Assembly: GCA_964569795.1 (NCBI GenBank)
Contig: CAZMVB010000021.1
Span: 1-64,000 of the forward strand
Direction of reading: 5' to 3'
Source of the DNA: JAHJDS01 sp964569795
GTDB lineage: Bacteria > Desulfobacterota > Desulfarculia > Desulfarculales > JAHJDS01
DNA: 64,000 bases
Translations under genes and position numbers: made by a program
The notes under the pieces: model-generated
Told to the model about the DNA's origin: nothing
Seen by the model: the letters and a program-made list of their open reading frames with translations, nothing else
The model's database searches: none
Shown: positions 25,567 through 32,793 of the stretch, piece by piece
Position numbering within the stretch: position 1 is the stretch's first letter
How the letters are laid out: each line of letters starts with the position of its first letter

Positions 25567-26544
25567 GTGGCCGTTGACTGGACAACCTCGATCGTGCAGG
25601 CCGCCGCCTTTGGCGGGGCGGGTCTGTGCATCGGGTTCGGGGCCATCGGGGCCGCGGTGGGCGAGGGCATCACCGCCGGCCTGGCCAACGAGGGCCTGGC
25701 CCAGCGCCCCGAGTACTCGGGGAGCATCGTCCGGACGATGCTGGTCGGCCAGGCGATCGCCGAGAGCGCCGGGATCTTCGCCCTGGTGGTTGCCGTACTG
25801 CTCGTCTTCTCCGACGTCCAGGGCCTGAGCCTGATCAGCGCCTTCACCTTCCTGGGGGCCGGCCTGTCCATGGGCCTGGCGGCCATCGGTTCGGGCGTCG
25901 GGTCGGGCCTGTCCAGCGCCGCGGCCGCGGCGGGCATCGCCCGGCAGCCGGAAGCCCAAAACCAGTTGACCACCAACATGCTCATCGGCTCGGCCGTGTG
26001 CCAGACCCCGGCCATCTTCGGGATGGTCGTGGCCTTCATGCTGATGTTCATCGACTTTTCCCAGGCCCCCCTGTCGCCCACCTGGGCGGCCGTCCTAGGG
26101 GCCGGTCTGTCCACCGGCCTGGCGGCCGTGGGCCCGGGGATAGGCAACGGCTTCCCGGCCGGCGAGGCGGCGGCCGGCATCGCCCGGAACCCCGAGACCT
26201 ACGGCGAGGCCACCCGGACGATGCTCATCGGCCAGACGGTGTCCCAGTCCACGGCCATCTACGGTTTCTTGATCAGCTTGATCCTGCTGTTCACGTCGTT
26301 CCCGGCCACGGCCAATCCGGTCAAGATCGCCGCCCTGCTGGGGGCCGGCCTGGCCATGGGCTTCGGGGCCATCGGCCCCGGCGTGGGCGAGGGCATCACC
26401 GCCGGATACGCCGTGCGCTGGGTCTGCCGCAACCCGGAGCGGGTGGCCCTGCTCACCCGGACAATGCTGGTCGGACAGGCCGTCAGCGAATCCACCGGGA
26501 TCTACTCCCTGATCGTGGCCTTGTTGCTGGTCCTGGTGGTCTAG
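25567..26544 (+). CDS. Giant F-type ATP synthase c subunit, four fused hairpins
   Basis: 325 residues from GTG 25567 (AGGTG upstream), against the usual ~75-90 of subunit c. It holds four c-type hairpins in tandem, about 81 residues apart. The inner and outer ion-site positions, always 33 residues apart, are E33/E66, S113/Q146, N194/Q227 and E275/E308. Hairpins 1 and 4 keep both carboxylates; hairpins 2 and 3 have lost both. Hairpin 4 has the Na+-type ESTGIY motif, hairpin 1 ESAGIF. A ring containing it would carry fewer ions per turn. It lies between subunit a and a normal c gene. Confidence 0.92.
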   Translation: MAVDWTTSIVQAAAFGGAGLCIGFGAIGAAVGEGITAGLANEGLAQRPEYSGSIVRTMLVGQAIAESAGIFALVVAVLLVFSDVQGLSLISAFTFLGAGLSMGLAAIGSGVGSGLSSAAAAAGIARQPEAQNQLTTNMLIGSAVCQTPAIFGMVVAFMLMFIDFSQAPLSPTWAAVLGAGLSTGLAAVGPGIGNGFPAGEAAAGIARNPETYGEATRTMLIGQTVSQSTAIYGFLISLILLFTSFPATANPVKIAALLGAGLAMGFGAIGPGVGEGITAGYAVRWVCRNPERVALLTRTMLVGQAVSESTGIYSLIVALLLVLVV

Positions 26545-26649
26545 GCCGGGCGGCGGATATCGGGGTGGGGAGAAAATTTTCGTCATCACGCGGCCCGGGC
26601 CGGAAGCGGCCGGGCGGCGTCGTGATCATGGCGCAAGGAGACAAAGACT

Positions 26650-26907
26650 ATGGCCATCGAAATTACGGGAACTGAGATCGTTCGGGCGGCGGCCCTGATG
26701 GGGGCCGGGATATCCATGGGCCTGGGGGCCATCGGGCCCGGCGTGGGCGAGGGTTTCGCCGCCGGCAAGGCCTGCGAGGCCATCGGCCGCAACCCGCGCG
26801 AGGCGGGCCTGCTCACCCGGACCATGCTCGTCGGGCAGGCGGTCAGCGAGTCTACCGGCATCTACTCGCTGGTCATCGCCCTGCTGCTGATCTTCGTCGT
26901 CAAGTAG
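26650..26907 (+). CDS. atpE: F-type ATP synthase c subunit (single hairpin)
   Basis: 85 residues with AAGGAG upstream. One hairpin with the polar loop GRNPRE. The ion site has Glu34 in GPGVGEG and Glu67 in ESTGIYSLVIALLL. The ESTxxY motif is that of Na+-binding rotors such as Propionigenium, with Gln replaced by a second Glu, like the two-carboxylate rotor known from Fusobacterium. It is closely similar to hairpin 4 of the giant c, pointing to duplication. Confidence 0.94.
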   Translation: MAIEITGTEIVRAAALMGAGISMGLGAIGPGVGEGFAAGKACEAIGRNPREAGLLTRTMLVGQAVSESTGIYSLVIALLLIFVVK

Positions 26908-26922
26908 GATTCGCCGCGGGCC

Positions 26923-27369
26923 ATGATCAGTATCAACGCCACCCTGATCGTGCAGCTGGTCTCGTTCCTGGTCCTGCTGCTGATCCTGAACCGGATCTTC
27001 ATCCGGCCGGTGAAGCGGCTGATGGAGGAGCGCCAGGCCCACGCCCGGTCCCAGCGGGAGCAAACCGACCGGCTCCAGGACCAGGCGGTTCAGGGCGAGA
27101 GCGACTACCGCCACCGGCGGCACGAGGCGCTTTACACCGCCACCGAGGACCTGAGCCGGATCAGGAGCGAGGTCGAGGAAGAGGCCCTGGCCCTGCTGGA
27201 ACGCACCCGGAACGAGGCCGAGGCCCTGACCAGGCGTCTGGCCCGGGAGGTCGAGGCACAGGTCGATCAGGCCCGTCAGGAACTCAAGGCCGAGATACAG
27301 GTCCTGGCCCGACAAATGGCCGAGCGGGTTCTGGCCCGGTCGGTGGAGCCGGGCGGCGGGGAGGCGTGA
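26923..27369 (+). CDS. atpF': F-type ATP synthase b' subunit
   Basis: 148 residues. One N-terminal membrane helix (residues ~5-23), then IFIRPVKRLMEER and a long charged coiled coil to residue ~140. It forms half of the peripheral stalk with the following b gene, which starts 1 bp after its stop. Confidence 0.88.
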   Translation: MISINATLIVQLVSFLVLLLILNRIFIRPVKRLMEERQAHARSQREQTDRLQDQAVQGESDYRHRRHEALYTATEDLSRIRSEVEEEALALLERTRNEAEALTRRLAREVEAQVDQARQELKAEIQVLARQMAERVLARSVEPGGGEA

Positions 27370-27370
27370 G

Positions 27371-28045
27371 GTGAAGCGGCGGCTGTTTTTGATCGGGGTC
27401 GGTCTGTGGCTGGTGATCTGGCTGGGGTGGCCCCTGGTCTCGCCGCCGACGCTTTTCGTCGAGACCCCCAGGATGCAGTCCACGAGGGCGGTCCTTTCGG
27501 CCCTGGATCTGAATATGGAAGCGGCCTCGGCGGCGCTGGCCAAGGTCAAACAGCCCTGGCGCCAGTGGTGGGACCGCATCTGGCGCATCCTGAATTTCCT
27601 GATCCTGGTGGTCCTGATGGTCAAGCTGCTGCGGGCGCCGACCAAAAAGTTCTTTGCCGACCAGCGCCAGGAGCGGGAGACCGAACTGGCCGAACTGGAA
27701 CGTCTCAAGGACTCGGCCGAGTACGAATATCAACGGGTCGAGGACAAGCTGAGCGGCCTGTCCCGGGAGGTCGAGGACCTGCAGGCCCAGTTCCGGAAGC
27801 GGGGCGAGCGGGTCAAGGACGAGGTCCTTAACCAGGCCCGTTATGAATCGGATTTGATCCTGCGCAAGGCCCAGGCCGCGGCCGAGGCCCGGGTCCGGGT
27901 CTCCCGGGAGCGGCTGCGCGAGGAGATCATCGACCTGGCCGCCTCCGAGGCCGAGCGCATCCTGTCCCGGTCAATAACCGCCCACGACCGCCAGCGGTTG
28001 TTGGACGATTACCTGACCGGACTCAAGGCCGGAACCGGCCGCTGA
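27371..28045 (+). CDS. atpF: F-type ATP synthase b subunit with extra N-terminal helix
   Basis: 224 residues from GTG 27371. A hydrophobic N-terminal segment (residues ~4-24, signal-peptide-like) precedes a ~40-residue loop and the stalk membrane helix (residues ~70-88). The rest is a charged coiled coil ending in RQRLLDDYLTGL. This long form is usual for Desulfobacterota b subunits. No delta, alpha, gamma, beta or epsilon genes follow; the Fo cluster ends here. Confidence 0.88.
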   Translation: MKRRLFLIGVGLWLVIWLGWPLVSPPTLFVETPRMQSTRAVLSALDLNMEAASAALAKVKQPWRQWWDRIWRILNFLILVVLMVKLLRAPTKKFFADQRQERETELAELERLKDSAEYEYQRVEDKLSGLSREVEDLQAQFRKRGERVKDEVLNQARYESDLILRKAQAAAEARVRVSRERLREEIIDLAASEAERILSRSITAHDRQRLLDDYLTGLKAGTGR

Positions 28046-28112
28046 ACACGCCATCCTTTGTCAACCCGCCCTGAAATCCGACAGTCCGGCGCCGACCGGC
28101 CGGAGCCGTCGT

Positions 28113-28140
28113 TTGCTTACGGCCGAATTCGGGCTATAAT
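28113..28140 (+). promoter_or_regulatory. Sigma-70-type promoter of hgcAB
   Basis: TTGCTT (28113-28118), 16-bp spacer, perfect TATAAT (28135-28140). Transcription would start near 28147, giving a 77-nt leader before hgcA, so hgcAB need not depend on the ATP synthase operon. Confidence 0.65.
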
Positions 28141-28223
28141 AGAAAACAGCGCCTGGAAATGATCGGGTCGCCCAGGAGAGTCGGGCGCGGATTGGTCGGC
28201 CCCCATCCCGCGGAGGATAGTTG

Positions 28224-29387
28224 ATGAACCAGGTCTCGTTCCAGCCCCTGGGCGACGATCTCTTGAAAACCGTCAGTCAGCCGGTCGAAACCTGCTGAGG
28301 CCCGAAGACGGCGCCCCGGGTGGGCGGCGATCCCCTGGCCCAGCGTTTCGTCATCGGCGTCCAAGAGACCCCGGCTTATCCCGTGCCCCGAATTTCGGCC
28401 GGATTGACCCGGACCGACCGCTGGGGGGCCATCAGGGTCCGCCTGGGCCTGGGCCGGATGAACTACCTGGTCGAGCCCGGCCTGTACGCCCTGGGCGAGC
28501 CGGACGCCGACTCGCCGGTCCTGGTCTCGGCCAACTACAAGCTCAGCTTTGACCGGCTCCGGGCGTCCCTCCCCGGCCGGAACGCCTGGATCATGGTCGT
28601 GGACACCCACGGCATCAACGTCTGGTGCGCCGCCGGCAAGCGGACCTTTTCCACCGAGGAGGTCGTCTCCCGGATCGGGTCCACCCGCCTGGCCGAGATC
28701 GTCGCCCATCGCCGGATCATCCTGCCCCAACTCTGCGCCTCGGGCGTGGCCGGGTGGCTGGTCACGAAACTCTCCGGGTTCCGGGCCGTGTTCGGCCCCA
28801 TCCGGGCCGAGGACCTGCCCATCTTCCTGGACGGGGATTATCAGGTCACGCCGAGGATGCGGCGCAAGACCTTTGACCTGGCCGAGCGGACGGTCCTGAT
28901 CCCGGTGGAACTGGTCCAGGGGGCCGGCTGGACGCTCCTGGCCGCCGGTATTTTGTTCTTCCTGGCCGGCCTGGGCGGCCCGGGCGGCTTTTGGACCGAG
29001 GTCGCCTCGGCCGGCGTCCGGGCCGCGGCCGGATTGCTCCTGGCCCTGATCTGCGGCGCCGTGCTGACGCCGGTGCTCTTGCCCTGGCTGCCGGGCCGGG
29101 CCTTTTCGATCAAGGGACTCGTCGTTGCCCTGGTCCCGGCGGCCGCCCTGGCCGGATTGATCGTCCTCGGACATAGCGGTCCGGTCGGGGCCAGGGTTGT
29201 CGAGGCCCTGGCCTGGCTGGTGGCCATCCCCTCCCTGTCCGCCTTCTGGGCCATGAACTTCACCGGCGCCTCGACCTTCACCTCGCTGTCCGGTGTCAAG
29301 CGCGAGATGCAACGGGCCGTGCCGCTCCAGGTGGCCGGGATGGCCCTGGGCCTGGTCCTGTGGCTGGCGTCCCGGTTCGCGTTTTGA
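28224..29387 (+). CDS. hgcA: Mercury-methylation corrinoid protein HgcA, probable selenoprotein (Sec25)
   Basis: 387 residues if the TGA at 28296-28298 is read as selenocysteine 25, within ETC-U-GPK. GGAGG stands seven bases before ATG 28224. The corrinoid domain carries the cap-helix signature NVWCAAGK (Cys135 is the lower-axial cobalt ligand) after GLGRMNYLVEPGLYALG. Five membrane helices follow from residue ~230. HgcA transfers a methyl group from a corrinoid to Hg(II); HgcB, 11 bp downstream, keeps the corrinoid reduced. A GTG at 28320 could restart translation but has no ribosome-binding site. A SECIS-like hairpin follows the TGA and selA is in this window. Confidence 0.9.
28309..28329 (+). 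promoter_or_regulatory. Candidate SECIS hairpin for HgcA Sec25
   Basis: CGCCC (28312-28316) pairs with GGGCG (28322-28326) around loop CGGGU (28317-28321). Two outer pairs (28309-28329, 28310-28328) continue past one G-G mismatch. The loop starts 18 nt after the TGA and its second base is G, as in bacterial SECIS elements. Confidence 0.65.
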
Positions 29388-29398
29388 GAGGTGGACTG

Positions 29399-29671
29399 AT
29401 GAGAACCATGATCTATCTGCCCGACGTGGTCACCCTGGAACTGGTCCCGGACAAGTGCACCGGCTGCGGGTTGTGCATCGACGTCTGTCCCCACCAGGTC
29501 CTGGACCTGGCCGACGGCCGGGTGCGGATCGTCGATCGCGACGCCTGCATGGAATGCGGGGCCTGCGCCCTCAACTGTCCCTTTGGGGCGATCACCGTCG
29601 AGACCGGAGTGGGCTGCGCCGCGGCGGCGATCAAGTCCGCCCTGGGCCGCCGCAAATCAGACTGCTGCTGA
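29399..29671 (+). CDS. hgcB: HgcB, 2[4Fe-4S] ferredoxin of mercury methylation
   Basis: 90 residues from ATG 29399 (another ATG at 29408). Two cluster motifs, CTGCGLCIDVCP and CMECGACALNCP, then VGCAAA and the terminal Cys-Cys pair that distinguishes HgcB from ordinary ferredoxins and is proposed to bind Hg(II). Follows hgcA by 11 bp, as in known hgcAB operons. Confidence 0.95.
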   Translation: MRTMIYLPDVVTLELVPDKCTGCGLCIDVCPHQVLDLADGRVRIVDRDACMECGACALNCPFGAITVETGVGCAAAAIKSALGRRKSDCC

Positions 29672-29766
29672 CCATACCCCGGCTCGACCGGTCGCGGTTC
29701 ATCCTCCCCGATTATTGACCGGCGCCCACTTGCCCCCCACTCTAATTGGCATTATCATATGTACTA

Positions 29767-31113
29767 ATGAAACGTTTGCAGGAAATAATCGCTCGAGCCG
29801 AAGACAAAAAGGCCGATTTCGGCCGCTATCAATTTACCGAGTCCCAAAAAGAATCCCTGAACGCCTTCTTTGACCTGACCCAGGAATACCTGTCCACGGA
29901 CGATCAATACCGGCTCTGCGTGGCCATCCCCAAGGTATTCTTCGGACTGGAGGCGGCCCTGTACCTGGTTCGGCCCGACGGCGACCTCTACCTGATCTGC
30001 TCGACCACCGGCGGCCTGGCCGAGACCGGGGGCGAGGACAGCGGGCTGTCCCTGGCCACCGAGCCATGCCTCAGCAGCGACCGGCTGATGCTGCCCATCA
30101 AGGGCCACAAGAGCCAAAAGGCCTACCTGCCCTTCACCCCGCCCGACAATGTCCTGGGGATGCTGTCGGTCTGGCCGGCCGGCGACATGTCGTACCGGAT
30201 GAAGTTCTTTCTGGGCAAGTACGCCAATCGGATCGGCTATTCGCTCCACAACCACGAGCTGGCCCAGAAAAACGTCGAGCACCTGAATTTCATCAACTCC
30301 CTGGTGGGCGACATCGGTCACAACGTCATCGTCCCCAACATGTTCTTCAAGGCCTTCCTCAGACGCCTGACGGGCAAGGTCGAGATGAACCGCCGGCTCG
30401 AGGCGGACCTGGCCGCCAAGATGTCCGCCGATGACCTGACCCCCATTGCCCGGGAAGAGATGGGCCGGTTTCTGCGGGACATCAACGCCGTCAACGAGGG
30501 GCTGGAGGACGAGCTCAGCAACCTCACCCGCCACTACGAAAACACCTCGCTCTTTCTGGAGACCTTGCTCCGCCGGGCCCACTTCGAGCGGGGCGGCTAC
30601 GTCCTGGAAAAGCGGCTGTGCAACATCAACCAGCGGATCCTGGGTCCCCAGTTGGAGCGCTACCGGGAGCGGTTCACCAAACGGGGGATCGCCGTCAATA
30701 CCGAGGTCTCGGGCATCCCGGACGAGGAGATCGAGGTCGTCCTGGACGTGGGGCTTATCTCCCAGGTGTACGCCAACCTCTTCTCCAACGCGGCCAAGTA
30801 CGCCCGGAACGTGATCGACGGTGACGGCCGAAACACCAAATACATGGCCTACGGCATGGAGAGGCTGACCGATCACTTCGGTCCGGGCCGTCACGGCATC
30901 AAGTTCAACGTCTTCACCACCGGCCCTCACCTGGACCCGGACGACGCCCAGCGCATCTTCCAGGAGGGGTTCCGGGGCAAGAACGCCGACCAGGAACCCG
31001 GCACCGGACACGGTCTCCGGTTCATCCGGGACGTCATCGAGCTGCACGGCGGCCAGGTCGGTTACGAGCCCACTCAGGCGGGCAATAACTTCTTTTTCAT
31101 CCTTCCCCAGTAG
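29767..31113 (+). CDS. Histidine-kinase-like sensor with HATPase domain
   Basis: 448 residues from ATG 29767; a TTG at 29746 is possible. The N-terminal ~190 residues look like a GAF-type sensing domain (LYLVRPDGDLYLICSTTG). A helical dimerisation region with DIGHNVIVPN follows, then an ATPase domain with N-box NLFSNAAKYA and G-box GTGHGLRFIRD. The H-box is not canonical, so autophosphorylation is uncertain. No membrane segment, so it senses something in the cytoplasm. It follows hgcB by 95 bp; a link to mercury is not shown. Confidence 0.75.
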   Translation: MKRLQEIIARAEDKKADFGRYQFTESQKESLNAFFDLTQEYLSTDDQYRLCVAIPKVFFGLEAALYLVRPDGDLYLICSTTGGLAETGGEDSGLSLATEPCLSSDRLMLPIKGHKSQKAYLPFTPPDNVLGMLSVWPAGDMSYRMKFFLGKYANRIGYSLHNHELAQKNVEHLNFINSLVGDIGHNVIVPNMFFKAFLRRLTGKVEMNRRLEADLAAKMSADDLTPIAREEMGRFLRDINAVNEGLEDELSNLTRHYENTSLFLETLLRRAHFERGGYVLEKRLCNINQRILGPQLERYRERFTKRGIAVNTEVSGIPDEEIEVVLDVGLISQVYANLFSNAAKYARNVIDGDGRNTKYMAYGMERLTDHFGPGRHGIKFNVFTTGPHLDPDDAQRIFQEGFRGKNADQEPGTGHGLRFIRDVIELHGGQVGYEPTQAGNNFFFILPQ

Positions 31114-31178
31114 GCCCCTGACCGGCGGCCGGCCGACCGGCCGGCGCTCGACCTCCATCTTCCCGAACACGAAAACTA

Positions 31179-31206
31179 TGGACACGCTCTGATTTTCTGG
31201 TATGGT
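31179..31206 (+). promoter_or_regulatory. Promoter of the Cys-rich small gene
   Basis: TGGACA (31179-31184), 16-bp spacer, TATGGT (31201-31206), 55 bp upstream of the TTG start at 31262. Confidence 0.45.
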
Positions 31207-31261
31207 CTAGGATGCTTGAAACCGGGCCGGTCGCAGCCCATGCCACAGGGAGCTCGTCCCG

Positions 31262-31549
31262 TTGACTGACGCCGCCAAATCCAGGTCTGAATTGGAACGA
31301 CATCCCCTGGGGAAGCCCAATCCGATTCACCGCCGCTCCGCGGCCGAGGACCAGGGCACCAGGCGCAACCTGTGGTGCCCCCTCTATTTCGAGTGCCTGG
31401 ACGTGGCCACGGTCAACTGGTGGCGCGATTTCTCGTGTGAAAAATGCGCCAACCGCCGGGTGACCGACAAGCCCCGGGCCGACGAGATCTCCAACTCGGA
31501 CGTGGTCGGCTGGGAAGACATCTGGCGCAGCGGCCACATCGGGGACTGA
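31262..31549 (+). CDS. Small four-cysteine (zinc-finger-like) protein
   Basis: 95 residues from TTG 31262 with GGGAG upstream. Four Cys in the pattern WCPLYFEC...FSCEKC could bind zinc. The tail SDVVGWEDIWRSGHIGD is acidic. No membrane helix. I have not identified the family; its own promoter and separate position suggest a free-standing regulator-type protein. Confidence 0.6.
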   Translation: MTDAAKSRSELERHPLGKPNPIHRRSAAEDQGTRRNLWCPLYFECLDVATVNWWRDFSCEKCANRRVTDKPRADEISNSDVVGWEDIWRSGHIGD

Positions 31550-31757
31550 GGACCCTTCCCCGCCCCCGGCAACATCCGGACCGGGCCATGACCCGGACCG
31601 CCCCCCTGATAATGCCAATCATCATCCCGGAATAGACGTTTTTTGGAAACCGGGCGGCCCGTTTTCCGTTTTTTGGAAAACAGGGGGCTCGGACGGCCCG
31701 GGCGGCCATGATCCTGGGGCCATCCGAAGTCGATTCGGCACAATAATAAACGTTATT

Positions 31758-31777
31758 TCAAATATTTAAATATTTGA
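31758..31777. repeat. 20-bp perfect AT palindrome
   Basis: TCAAATATTTAAATATTTGA, fully self-complementary with no spacer, 90 bp upstream of the lipoprotein gene in the 31550-31866 gap. It may be an operator; the rest of the gap shows no gene. Confidence 0.55.
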
Positions 31778-31866
31778 GTGGCCACAGGCAGGGCCCTGGC
31801 ACGGGGGATGCTACCTCTGGCGGTGAAACCGATTTGAGATCGGTCAACCTTGAAGGAGGAATTACC

Positions 31867-32208
31867 ATGAGGCGCATCGTGACCATCATCTTCGTGTTGG
31901 TACTGGGCGTCAGCGGATTGGTCGGGTGCATGAGCACCGCTTACCAGACCCCGGTCATGGGCGCGATCGGTATGGGCACTGGCGCCCTGGTCGGACACGC
32001 GGTCGGCGGCGGTCAAGGTGCCTGGATCGGCGCGGCGTTCGGCGGCGTGACCGGTCTCCTGGCCGGCTCATGGCTGAACGCCTGGAACCAGTCCCAGGCC
32101 CAGCAGCAACAGGCGTATTATCCCCCGCAAGGGTACTATCCCCCGCCCCAGGGGTACTACCCGCCGCAGGGATACTATCCTCCCCCGAACTATCAACCCG
32201 GCTATTGA
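31867..32208 (+). CDS. Glycine-zipper outer-membrane lipoprotein with YYPPQG repeats
   Basis: 113 residues from ATG 31867 with AAGGAGG upstream. Lipobox LVGC gives lipidated Cys21. Residues ~30-70 are a glycine-zipper membrane segment (GMGTGALVGHAVGGG, GAAFGGVTGLLAG), then Gln-rich and four YYPPxG repeats at the C-terminus. Similar proteins are outer-membrane stress or structural lipoproteins. Monocistronic with a strong terminator. Confidence 0.85.
   Translation: MRRIVTIIFVLVLGVSGLVGCMSTAYQTPVMGAIGMGTGALVGHAVGGGQGAWIGAAFGGVTGLLAGSWLNAWNQSQAQQQQAYYPPQGYYPPPQGYYPPQGYYPPPNYQPGY
32116..32190 (+). repeat. Tandem YYPPQG-coding repeats
   Basis: Four degenerate units of 18-21 bp coding YYPP(P)QG within the lipoprotein gene. 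Slippage here could change tail length. Confidence 0.75.
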
Positions 32209-32270
32209 TCCCAATCAGCCGGTCCCAGCCCGGGTCCCCCCGACAAGGGTGGGTCCCGGGATGGCTTTTG

Positions 32271-32301
32271 GGCCCCGGTCGTTTCGACCGGGGCCTTTCT
32301 T
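32271..32301 (+). terminator. Terminator of the lipoprotein gene
   Basis: GGCCCCGGTCG (32271-32281), loop TTT, CGACCGGGGCC (32285-32295), then TTTCTT. Confidence 0.85.
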
Positions 32302-32460
32302 GTGGCCGGTCCTAAGCCCGTTTGTATTTTAAGATTGTGAATCGAACCCGTTTCTGATATGGTGTGGCCAGTTGAGATTGAACGAAACTGGCATGATTTT
32401 GCGGCCTTAGATTGGCGGCGGTCTGGCGGCCGCCGAACCGATCCATGTTGGGAGCAAAGA

Positions 32461-32595
32461 ATGCGGGCCCTGCCGGTAATTCTGATCGTCCTTGGCCTGG
32501 CGATAAGCATCTTGATCCTGACCCAGCTCTTTCCCAGTTTCGGGGACGGCATGTACGCCCTGGCCAAGAATCTCTTTTTTGAAAGATGGTATTAG
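32461..32595 (+). CDS. 44-residue single-helix membrane protein
   Basis: ATG 32461 with GGGAGC upstream. One membrane helix (residues ~4-24) followed by a short PSFGDGMYALAKNLFF amphipathic tail. A possible promoter, TTGTGA then TATGGT 17 bp on, lies near 32334-32362. Family unknown; such small proteins often bind larger membrane complexes. Confidence 0.55.
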   Translation: MRALPVILIVLGLAISILILTQLFPSFGDGMYALAKNLFFERWY

Positions 32596-32735
32596 CGGCC
32601 CTTGCCCAGCTCGGATCGAGTCCCCTCTCTCCCTGATCACACCCCAGCGACCGGAAACCAGCCAAGTATCCGCTGAATTCACCGGGCGGCCTTCACGGCG
32701 GCCTGATGCGGCCCGTCATTGGCCCGGAAAATGGA

Positions 32736-32765
32736 TTGACCCATCCTTGCCCTCCGGTCAATAAT
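32736..32765 (+). promoter_or_regulatory. Sigma-70-type promoter of the HDOD operon
   Basis: TTGACC (32736-32741), 18-bp spacer, AATAAT (32760-32765), 28 bp upstream of ATG 32794. Confidence 0.6.
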
Positions 32766-32793
32766 CAATTGCTCTATCACGAGGGTCTGGCCC

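Noticed and set aside
28296..28322. HgcA starting at GTG 28320 downstream of the TGA
   Set aside because: No ribosome-binding site precedes the GTG, whereas ATG 28224 has GGAGG at ideal spacing and a coding-like peptide follows; a SECIS-like hairpin also spans this GTG.
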